NCBI GenBank assembly: GCA_029851415.1
Contig: CM056741.1
Location: 162,303,685-162,367,684 of the forward strand
Direction: 5' to 3'
Length of the DNA stretch: 64,000 nucleotides
Source: Eretmocerus hayati
Taxonomy: Eukaryota; Arthropoda; Insecta; Hymenoptera; Aphelinidae
The translations under genes were made by a program, and so were the position numbers. The number at the start of each line of letters is the position of its first letter. The first letter of the stretch is position 1. A model generated the notes under the pieces. It was not told where the DNA came from, did not search any database, and worked only from the letters and a program-made list of their open reading frames with translations. Positions 26,627 through 35,451 of this stretch are shown here, piece by piece.

Positions 26627-26710
26627 GCTTCCGCAAGATATTTCTACGAGTGATAATTCCGACTCTCGCCTTCGGCTCGAGCCGAAAAATATCACTCGTT
26701 GTGCGGAAAC
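26627..26710. repeat. Compound hairpin with a 16-bp perfect palindrome
   Basis: ACGAGTGATA (26646-26655) pairs with TATCACTCGT (26690-26699), with further weaker pairing outside (CTTCCGCA against TGCGGAA). The interior contains the perfect palindrome TTCGGCTCGAGCCGAA at 26671-26686. It could be a small MITE core or a structured RNA; nothing decides. Confidence 0.6.
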
Positions 26711-28287
26711 CAACATTCCCGCCTTTGCATCGAAATTACTATAACCGGCGATATAGTACATAAAAAATTGCTTTCATCCGTATTCATGAAAAAAGTCGCG
26801 ACTGCACGCCCTTTCGAGATAATCATATGGGGGCATCTGGGTACACTCTGATTTTGACCTTTTTGTTAAACAAATTGTCTCCGTGTTTTGCACATAAAAT
26901 AGCTCCAGATACGGATTTTGCAGTAGTGAAAAACGGATTTTGAAGGTCTTAAGACAAGAAGTCAAACGCTAAAGTACGTTGGGATTGGTCCGACAAAAAA
27001 AATGTAGCGCCGGTATTATTAGACGCAATTTTCTAGGCGATTTCTTAGCTGTGGAAATGCGAAAAAAATCGCAGAAATTATTCGGGATCGGTTCAAATAA
27101 TTTATTTTCTCACATTCTAACATAACAAACTTGAAGAAAATTTGAAGGGAGGTCAACGAGTGCTGATTCCTGAGATCGGTATAACGGGACAAGTTGGGTA
27201 CACTTACCTCAGTATCGATTCCATACCTCGAAATATGAAAAACAACCGGTCGCTATGATCCCAAAACTCTTTTTTGCGCAGCTGGTGAGCAAATTGATTC
27301 AACTTATATTTCTTTTTCGGTCAGAACAGCGCTAACTTTTTCTCACTAAAACAGCCTTGAGTTCAAAAACGGAGAAAGATATTAACAACACGCGGTACAC
27401 GCATTTGAAAGATGAGACAAAAACCTGTCGAAATAGGCTTCGGAATGTTTTTTTTTTTTTTTCTTTGAGTAATTGGGATTATAAATGGAGAGTTCCGTGA
27501 AAATCACTATTCAATTTTTTCCCTCAAAAACACCACAAAAAAATTCTGGAAACCTTTATTTTCTCTTCAAATTTGATGCTCTTCCTGAAAAAATATGTTT
27601 TGAAGAGTGTTTTGACGTTCCAAGTGAGTCTTAAGCATATTTTTTGCGATTCGATTTTTCGACTATTACAGACCACCGCAGTTTTCTGCGCTTTCTGGAT
27701 TCCGGGAACTTTGATATTTTCTGAGTAAATCATAATTTTGGAAGAAATTGAAACGTTCGCTGCGAGGCTGGTTCGCAATATTATCTCGGACCCGAAGTGG
27801 ACTTTCGTATTCTGGTAATGATGTCTGTATGGGAGCGAACCCCTTATTTCCCTTTTTTATTAGACTCATTTTTCATGCCGATAGTAACCTAAATCACCAT
27901 GAAAAGTTCTTATTGCCAATATATTGCGATCCATCAAAAGTCTGTTAAGACTGAAAAATGGAAAATCGCGGGATCCACCGGTGATTCTCGATTGAGACTC
28001 AACATTGGTGTTATCATCACTGGCATATTTATCGCATTAGATGAATGACCACGGTCGACTACCTTCTTGCGATCCATAATGTTCCTTGCAGTAACGGATT
28101 CAGAATTTTATCAAATTCTTCCGATGTGTTATAAAAAAACTATCACGAATTATTAAGAATCGATATTACCCCCTTAGAGGAGTAAAGTAATGAACAAGTT
28201 AGGAACTCACGAAAAGATATAGTCGAACTTCTGTAAGTGCATTTTCTCGTGCAACTTAGTTGAGGCGATACGGTCATCATGCAAATC

Positions 28288-28532
28288 ATTCCCATTTTTC
28301 TGCGATTCTCTCGCGGTTTGGGCTGACAACGAGTGGACGAATACTTGTTATCATCTAACTTGAATTCGTCTCCTCATCATTAAGTCTAATAGGAAGAGAA
28401 ATGAGAATAAAAATGTGCCTATATATTATGTGTTAGACGTGCCTGTGTCCAAGTTGTTCACATTTTTCTACGATACTCTTGTGATTTGGGCTAAATGAGG
28501 GATTATGGAATACAAGTTTGACAATCATAAGG
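28288..28532. repeat. Diverged tandem repeat, unit about 175 bp
   Basis: CATTTTTCTGCGATTCTCTC-like sequence at about 28293 recurs as CATTTTTCTACGATACTCTT at about 28470, and both are followed by a related TTTGGGCT stretch. Similarity is moderate by eye. No function is inferred. Confidence 0.35.
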
Positions 28533-29556
28533 TTTTAACAACTGATCTCAAAGTTCGAATCATCAACATTTTCATGTTAGATGTATTTTTTAGTTTCATA
28601 GTAGCGGTGCACGGTGACCGTATCACCTCGAGGAGGAAAACTCTGTTATTGGGCAAAATCTCGGTTCCTTGAGAAAACTTTTCGAAGGGGGCCAAAAAGC
28701 CGGCTCTTGGCGAACTGCCAGCACCTTATATCTGTAACCAAATTTGAGGAGAACTCGGTAACTGAGACGTGATAGAAATATATGTGCGTGAGCCGAACCA
28801 GTCGTTGTCTGTTTTCATTCATGATCTCGTTTGCATTTTCATAACACTTGACTTCTATGTATGAGAACATCGAAGTTAATCAAACATTTCAGTGACAGGG
28901 ATCTACGAGTAAATTCGCGGGATACATTGAACATCCGCATGAGCGGGACTTGGATCATCTCGACCTTCTACATATATCTGGAATACCGGGTTACTGGGAA
29001 ACTCCTCTCTACATGTGAATACAAAACCATTCCCTTGAAAACCCACGTATACAAATCCGACTGTATCTTAACACGTTTGCTGTGGGGTCAATTTTCATAA
29101 TCTTATCCCGGTCATAAACTGGACTCTCGTATTCTGGCACATACGTCTGTAAGGAAGCATATATTATTTCTTGGGTCGTTGCTCATTCACTAATAAGCAA
29201 AGTGAATCACCCTATGGAAAGCTCGTATCAAAAATATTATTCGAATCATCACGGGTTAGCGGTGGTTGCAGAAAGAAAAATCGCAGAACCTACTGATGGG
29301 TCCCGCTGCAGAGAACGTGTTGAATGTATGATGTATCATGAAGTTCAGAATATTTCCCAAACACACTTGTTGCTCAGTTTGCGCATGTTTTGGAACATAC
29401 TCGAGTGATCTTATTTACTTCACAGTTTATAAACTTGTTCACCTAAAGGGCGTATATCATGGTCTCAGAAACCCATCCGCGAGATCATTCGTCTATCTAA
29501 TTTTCATATCATTGTTTCGTGAAACAGTTGATACTCAACTGCAATGAATGCAAAAT

Positions 29557-30045
29557 TCAGTAGTTCAAAGTAGTTCTTGTGAGGTGAAGCTTGGCGTTAC
29601 CCGCGTTACCTGTGGTATCGCGCGAAAGCAAATATGAGCTTCGAAGGTGGATTTGTCCACCAAGCTTCGTTTCCACTTGAATCACGTGTTGAGAATTCCA
29701 AGAATGGAGAAAAGTTGTCAAAATTAACTTGATTTCATGATATTCAGAAATAAATCCATTGATGCTAACAGTTTTATTATCAAGTTCGAGAAAAGTACTG
29801 TACATATATAGCCTGTACTCCAGAAACTTACTGACAATTGTTTTTTTACTTATTGTATAATGACATTTGCTCGTATATTTTTCACATTTGGTTGGAGACA
29901 CTCTAGTCTCTGAAAATAACCCAGAAGATTCACTCAAATAAACGTTTTTAAGTCCTTCAGTAACATTTAACTTCACAATTTTCACATACTTGGACACTGT
30001 CTTGTGTCTGACCGGCGCAACAAATTTCATTTCCGCCTCCGGCAA
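29557..30045 (-). pseudogene. Overlapping frame after gag: possible pol start running into LTR-like sequence
   Basis: A 162-codon frame overlaps the last 19 bases of gag in another frame, the arrangement usual at gag-pol junctions. Only about the first 25-30 residues could be the beginning of a polyprotein; the frame then enters the 47-bp LTR-like repeat (29898-29944) and shows no protease or reverse transcriptase motif. I interpret it as a deletion junction where almost all of pol has been lost. It could equally be a chance frame. Confidence 0.35.
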
Positions 30046-31717
30046 TTTTCAGAATTTTCAGGTTTCGGACAAAACTTTGCAATATGACCAGGTCCACCGC
30101 AAGTAAAGCACTTGATGTTACGCTTCTTTGGACAATATTTCGCGAAATGCCCTTTTTCTGAGCATCGGTAACACGTGTCGTCACTTTTAACAGAACTCTC
30201 GGCACTCGCGTTCGATCGATCAACACTACCCTGCTGAATGCTGCTCTGAGTTCCAGTTGAACTGCTCTCCGTATTGCTGTTAGTCATCGCTGCTGCCCTC
30301 CGCCTATCAGCGTGAGCTTTCCTTGCTGCTTTGATCCGATCGGAGCGCGCCGATTCTAACGCTTCAAAACTGATTATAAACTGCCGCAGCTCATTTTCGT
30401 CGGTGAAGCTTCTTCTCATAATTACCGAACTGGTGTATCGAGACCACAGACCAATGGCTATTTCAGTTTTTATTTCATCCATTCCTAAGTTCAAAGATTT
30501 ACAGAGCCGCACCTTGTCGAAAAAATATTCCGTAGTGTTCTCTGTTCGTCCTTGGATGCGATGCTGCATCTCTTCGAACCGCTGTGTCATGGTTTTCTCT
30601 GTCAAAAAAGTCCTCTTGAATTCGGCTCGGAATGTTGCCCAGTCCATAATTTCATCTACCTTCCCAAGATACCAATTTTTCGCCGCCTTCTTGAGGTGTC
30701 TGCATGCGGTTTCGTATGCTACTTCGTCGGTCCATCGTTGTAGAGTAGCTGCGGACTCAAGCTGCTCTAGCCAAGCGTGAGCAAATGTGGATCCCTCCAC
30801 ACCGGTGAAATCCTCGATATTGTGCGACGAGTCTGGCGGAATACTGTATGTCGTGTTTGCCTGCCCTTGCTGTTGCTGGGCTCGGAGCTGACCCTCGATC
30901 AACCGCTGGTTTTGGTTTAGGAGGTTCTTCATGGCCGTCATAAGCTGCACCATCTCTGGGTGCATCCCGGCTTGTGGCTGTGGGAATGAATGCCGGTGAT
31001 GCATATCCGCCTGATGCACTTGTTGCAGCAGCTGTTGGCGTTGTTCTTGTTGCTGTTGCTGCTGCATAACAAATTGTTATTCTTACTGCTGCTGTTCTAA
31101 ATCAATCAACGTTCTTGCGGGCTGTCGCTGTTCCAAATCTTTCTGTCGATGAGATTCTCAGGTTTTGCATGGAGACGCATCTCGCTGTTTTTTTGGCGTC
31201 ATCGTGAGTTTGTCTCATATAATTAGCGCGACAAAAACCTTCATCAGTCGCACGACGTTAAGTACTCTCCACCAAAATTGACCCTAAAGTCCACACGCTC
31301 GCAAATTCCAGCGAGGCGCCAGCGCGCTCGTTATCGTCTCCCGCTCGACGCGTGCGAGATTTTGCACCTCCACTGCCGCGTGCACCAACTTGTCCCCTCT
31401 TGCCTAGTAATAACAGATTTTACTATTCTCACGATAGTCACTCAATTTTCTGCAATAATCAGTATTGTCCGTTTCGCAAATCTAATCGAGCAGCTGATCA
31501 CGCACCCCGAGACTCAACCATATACTCGAAAATAGTCTATTCGACTTTGCGGCGCACGTGCCAACCGTTTCGGAGCAATGCCTCGCACGTGTATTTGCTC
31601 AAAAAGTTCACTTTTTCTCACACTTCTTCGTGGACACTGTCATTGCTATCCCACTTTCGAGTTGCTAGAGTCACTCTCGTCTCTGAGGATAACTCAGAAG
31701 ATTCACTCAAATGAACG
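29898..31717 (-). mobile_element. LTR retrotransposon remnant: gag present, pol missing
   Basis: A gag frame (30027-31067) is bracketed by two copies of a 47-bp segment, 31671-31717 and 29898-29944, which match at 41 of 47 positions without gaps in the same orientation. In the element's own direction the upstream copy follows an AATAAA word (about 31720-31730), as in an LTR R/U5 region. I read these as parts of a 5' and a 3' LTR. Reverse transcriptase, RNase H and integrase are absent between gag and the downstream copy. Outer LTR limits and the primer binding site are not fixed. Confidence 0.6.
30027..31067 (-). CDS. Retrotransposon Gag, Ty3/Gypsy-like
   Basis: An uninterrupted frame of 346 codons. 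Residues 1-90 are very rich in Gln and His with a homopolymer-like start. About 100-260 resembles the retrotransposon Gag capsid-type domain (aromatic-rich, with WATFRAEFKRTFL and a later YFFDKVRLCKSL segment). A basic linker precedes two CCHC zinc knuckles at about 299-312 (CYRCSEKGHFAKYC) and 320-333 (CFTCGGPGHIAKFC), both with perfect C-x2-C-x4-H-x4-C spacing. Gag proteins assemble particles and bind the element RNA. The intact frame contrasts with the missing pol. A domesticated gag gene is an alternative, but the flanking LTR-like repeats favour an element remnant. Confidence 0.85.
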   Translation of the reverse strand: MQQQQQQEQRQQLLQQVHQADMHHRHSFPQPQAGMHPEMVQLMTAMKNLLNQNQRLIEGQLRAQQQQGQANTTYSIPPDSSHNIEDFTGVEGSTFAHAWLEQLESAATLQRWTDEVAYETACRHLKKAAKNWYLGKVDEIMDWATFRAEFKRTFLTEKTMTQRFEEMQHRIQGRTENTTEYFFDKVRLCKSLNLGMDEIKTEIAIGLWSRYTSSVIMRRSFTDENELRQFIISFEALESARSDRIKAARKAHADRRRAAAMTNSNTESSSTGTQSSIQQGSVDRSNASAESSVKSDDTCYRCSEKGHFAKYCPKKRNIKCFTCGGPGHIAKFCPKPENSENCRRRK

Positions 31718-31732
31718 CGTGTTTATTCAACT

Positions 31733-31842
31733 AAGTACAGGGTACCGGCACCTTTCCCACTCGACCAAATACATTCAATACGGTAACGGCACCTTACCAC
31801 TGAATACTATATGGCACCCTTGCCACTCAACTAGGTACACAA
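31733..31842. repeat. Three imperfect ~35-bp tandem repeats inside the LTR-like region
   Basis: Words of the form GGCACCTTTCCCACTCGAC recur three times (about 31747, 31788, 31813), each followed by AAATAC- or GGTAC-like ends. They lie beside the 47-bp LTR-like segment, where promoter-proximal repeats of an LTR would be expected; that role is inferred. Confidence 0.5.
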
Positions 31843-32110
31843 TGGCCTTCGCCAAAAAACCCGGCTCCAGGAACCCTCCATTACACGTCCACCAGGGTAC
31901 GTCTTTCGTCCGCTGCCCGCACTTGATAATGATCGTGGCCCGCCAACTTCTCTCGATTCTCGAAGCCTCCTCAGGCGCACGCCCTCATCCATCCGGTGGC
32001 GCCGCCACTACTCTGTACACTCACATGTTGCCCTACTGGGATGCGTCCACACACAGAGCGCACGCACTGCTCCCGGCTCACAGCGCATATACCCACGGCT
32101 CACAAGCGCC

Positions 32111-32966
32111 TAAGGCCCGTTCTACATAGGATACGCTCAGCGCGTGAGCGTACGCGCATACGCTTGCGCTCAAAGCATTTAATGCAGGAAATTTCATGAA
32201 GCAGCCTTACCAGTCGTTTTCTACTTAGAATTTCCCCAAAGGAAGAGTTGGTTGATAATAGGTGGGCTCCGAGTGACATTATCGAGCCAAAAAATCAAAT
32301 TTCTCCATGTTTTTCCACAATTCACACATCAGAAAAGAACATCAGCGTTGGCCACCTCAAGAATTACCCGCTCTACCATGCATTATCGGTGAAACACGGG
32401 ACTTATGACAGTGATTGATGGCGGTCTCCGGGTTACATCTTTGGGTCAGAAAAACAATTTCCTCTATGTTTTTCCATGAACGAATAGGAGAAACCAGCAG
32501 TGGTGCCCGTAAGCTTTTTCGGGAGAAAACCCAGGTTGAGCATCAACTTTCTCGCGATCCAGTGTCCAGATTGGTGACCATCCGTCTTAGTATGCGAAGA
32601 CTATATTTCTGTTTGAGGTCAGAAACTAGGCAAAAGAACGATGAGCGGTCACCGATTCGGATACTGAACGGCCCATACGGTGCTCAAGCTAGATTTTCTC
32701 CTGAAAAAGCTCGCGTGGCCGACGCTAATGTTTTTCTCCATTTGTTCATGAAAAAACATGAAAAAATTCGATTTCTTGGCTCAATCATTCGATTCCTTGG
32801 TCACTTGATACCCAACAATCATTAACCAATTGTTCACTTATGAAAATTCTGAATAAGGAACGACTGCTAAAGCTTTTCCATGAAATTTCTTGCATTAAAT
32901 ACCTTGAGCGCTAGCGTATGCGCGTACGCTCATACGCTGAGTGCATCCTATGGAGAACGAGCCTTA
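32111..32966. mobile_element. MITE-like TIR element, about 0.85 kb
   Basis: The ends are complementary: TAAGGCCCGTTCTACATAGG at 32111 against the inverted end finishing ACGAGCCTTA at 32966. Pairing continues inward for about 90 bp through CGCTCAGCG and CATTTAATGCA words with scattered mismatches. A TA at each border is compatible with a TA target site. The interior has short frames only (longest 136 codons at 32415-32825), with no transposase features. Confidence 0.75.
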
Positions 32967-33236
32967 GGGTGTGTCTACAAATAGCGCAGCGCATGGCGCA
33001 TAGCGCAGCGCACGGCACATGGCGCAGCTCACGGCACACGCGCTAGCGCCTACTGAGACGGCCTACATGCATCACAACTTTTTTATGCATGGAATTATGA
33101 CAAAATTATAGAAATGTCACCACTTTCAGACATTTCTGAGGAATGGGAAGTGAATAGGCCGGCAAAGTGAGCGCCAGCGCGTGTGCCATGAGCTGCGCCA
33201 TGTGCCGTGCGCTGCGCTATTTGTGGACACACCCTT
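32966..33236. mobile_element. Small TIR element with AGGGTGTGTC ends (first copy)
   Basis: The ends are AGGGTGTGTCTACAAATAGC on the left and GCTATTTGTGGACACACCCT on the right. Inverted arms extend about 75-100 bp and are built from GCGCAGCGC, GGCACATGG and related words. It abuts the preceding element. The right TIR takes part in the triplication (see 33000-35430). A second copy begins at about 34504. Confidence 0.75.
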
Positions 33237-35430
33237 ACGCTGCTTATCGGATTTTAGCTGGCGAGTGATATGGATTCACTAGGAGATCGTCTATCATTCT
33301 CGTTCGCTAACCTCAAGTTCTGTATTGGATCCAACCGGCGTGAGAGGCTAAAATATTATGAGCAGCGCACGGCGCAGCCGTGAGCATTGCATACGCTTCA
33401 TTTGTGGACACACCCTTGGGGTGCGTCCACAAATGAGTATACACAGTGCACACTACGCATATGCACTGCACACGTGTACATGTGCAGCTCATCAATGTGG
33501 AGCCTAAACCAAACGGGACTCGTCGAGCTCTACTTTGGATCAGCCGGTAACCTAACGAAAATACAAACCGACTCAAATCAGAAATTTTCTAATGTGAGCC
33601 CTTTTCAATCTTTGCTCAAGTTCGATGAGCTGCACATGTGCACGGGTGCAGTAGCAAAGCATATGTGCAGTGTGCACTGCATATGCATCATTTGTGGAGA
33701 CACCCTAATACGCCTATGCATACACGTGCACATACTCTCTATAACACATTTCTCTCCAACAATAAAATAAAATGACCACATCTTTTGATCTCTGGTCACC
33801 TAATACCCTGGTAGAAATGTGACTAATTTTTTTTTTTGGCCACCCATGCAATATATAGATATAGTGACAATGCAATTGGGTTAGACTTGTCCAGTTTTTG
33901 GCCAAAAAAAAAAATTAGTCACATTTCTACCAGGGTATTAGGTGACCAGAGATCAAAAGATGTGGTCATTTTATTTTATTGTTGGAGAGAAATGTGTTAT
34001 AGAGAGTATGTGCACGTGTATGCATAGGCGTATTAGGGTGTCTCCACAAATGATGCATATGCAGTGCACACTGCACATATGCTTTGCTACTGCACCCGTG
34101 CACATGTGCAGCTCATCGAACTTGAGCAAAGATTGAAAAGGGCTCACATTAGAAAATTTCTGATTTGAGTCGGTTTGTATTTTCGTTAGGTTACCGGCTG
34201 ATCCAAAGTAGAGCTCGACGAGTCCCGTTTGGTTTAGGCTCCACATTGATGAGCTGCACATGTACACGTGTGCAGTGCATATGCGTAGTGTGCACTGTGT
34301 ATACTCATTTGTGGACGCACCCCAAGGGTGTGTCCACAAATGAAGCGTATGCAATGCTCACGGCTGCGCCGTGCGCTGCTCATAATATTTTAGCCTCTCA
34401 CGCCGGTTGGATCCAATACAGAACTTGAGGTTAGCGAACGAGAATGATAGACGATCTCCTAGTGAATCCATATCACTCGCCAGCTAAAATCCGATAAGCA
34501 GCGTAAGGGTGTGTCCACAAATAGCGCAGCGCACGGCACATGGCGCAGCTCACGGCACACGCGCTAGCGCCTACTGAGACGGCCTACATGCATCACAACT
34601 TTTTTATGCATGGAATTATGACAAAATTATAGAAATGTCACCACTTTCAGACATTTCTGAGGAATGGGAAGTGAATAGGCCGGCAAAGTGAGCGCCAGCG
34701 CGTGTGCCATGAGCTGCGCCATGTGCCGTGCGCTGCGCTATTTGTGGACACACCCTTACGCTGCTTATCGGATTTTAGCTGGCGAGTGATATGGATTCAC
34801 TAGGAGATCGTCTATCATTCTCGTTCGCTAACCTCAAGTTCTGTATTGGATCCAACCGGCGTGAGAGGCTAAAATATTATGAGCAGCGCACGGCGCAGCC
34901 GTGAGCATTGCATACGCTTCATTTGTGGACACACCCTTGGGGTGCGTCCACAAATGAGTATACACAGTGCACACTACGCATATGCACTGCACACGTGTAC
35001 ATGTGCAGCTCATCAATGTGGAGCCTAAACCAAACGGGACTCGTCGAGCTCTACTTTGGATCAGCCGGTAACCTAACGAAAATACAAACCGACTCAAATC
35101 AGAAATTTTCTAATGTGAGCCCTTTTCAATCTTTGCTCAAGTTCGATGAGCTGCACATGTGCACGGGTGCAGTAGCAAAGCATATGTGCAGTGTGCACTG
35201 CATATGCATCATTTGTGGAGACACCCTAATACGCCTATGCATACACGTGCACATACTCTCTATAACACATTTCTCTCCAACAATAAAATAAAATGACCAC
35301 ATCTTTTGATCTCTGGTCACCTAATACCCTGGTAGAAATGTGACTAATTTTTTTTTTTGGCCACCCATGCAATATATAGATATAGTGACAATGCAATTGG
35401 GTTAGACTTGTCCAGTTTTTGGCCAAAAAA
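33000..35430. repeat. Direct-inverted-direct triplication
   Basis: Segment 33000-33909 recurs in direct orientation at 34521-35430 (offset exactly 1521). Between them 33900-34552 is the reverse complement of 33189-33841 (mirror positions sum to 67741), leaving a 58-bp spacer at 33842-33899. Wherever I compared them the copies are identical, including the 11-base T/A runs. Adjacent copies share 10 bp (GGCCAAAAAA, 33900-33909) at the first turn and 32 bp (34521-34552) at the second. Both overlaps lie in terminal or subterminal inverted repeats of MITEs. The apparent reading frames inside are the same frames shown three times and are not genes. Confidence 0.9.
33418..33706. mobile_element. TIR element with GGGTGCGTCCACAAATG ends
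   Basis: Inverted arms of about 85 bp: the left runs GGGGTGCGTCCACAAATGAG and on through TGCACA/CATATG words; the right ends CATTTGTGGAGACACCCT. The ends resemble those of the 32966-33236 element (GGGTG.GTC.ACAAAT), so the two are probably related families. Its inverted copy is at about 34035-34323 and its second direct copy at 34939-35227. A half-element ending TTTGTGGACACACCC lies directly to its left. Confidence 0.7.
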
Positions 35431-35451
35431 TGCTCACAATTTCTACCAGGG
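35327..35451. mobile_element. 125-bp MITE with CCCTGGTAGAAAT ends
   Basis: The left end is CCCTGGTAGAAATGTGA, and the right end is TCACAATTTCTACCAGGG; pairing continues to TTTTTTGGCC / GGCCAAAAAA. This is the complete copy. In the first repeat copy (33807 onward) the element is cut at GGCCAAAAAA where the sequence turns back on itself. It is too small to code. Confidence 0.75.

Larger units (their letters stand above)
25861..29556. other. Gene-free stretch with scattered hairpins and diverged repeats
   Basis: No gene is supported. It contains inverted repeats at 26095-26106/26144-26155 (GCACTGATGAGA), 26227-26239/26259-26271 (TTTTCGCAATTTT) and about 26627-26710, a T15 run at 27448-27462, and diverged direct repeats around 27795-27870 versus 29118-29190 and 28288-28352 versus 28460-28532. 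These suggest old repeat-derived DNA. Confidence 0.45.

Noticed and set aside
31490..31525. Possible primer binding site reading TGGTTGAGTCTCGGGG on the minus strand
   Set aside because: The LTR boundary is not fixed and I could not match it to a tRNA 3' end with certainty.
33313..35320. Repeated 64-127 codon open frames on both strands
   Set aside because: They are the same sequence read three times because of the triplication and lie inside MITEs; they contain no protein motif.
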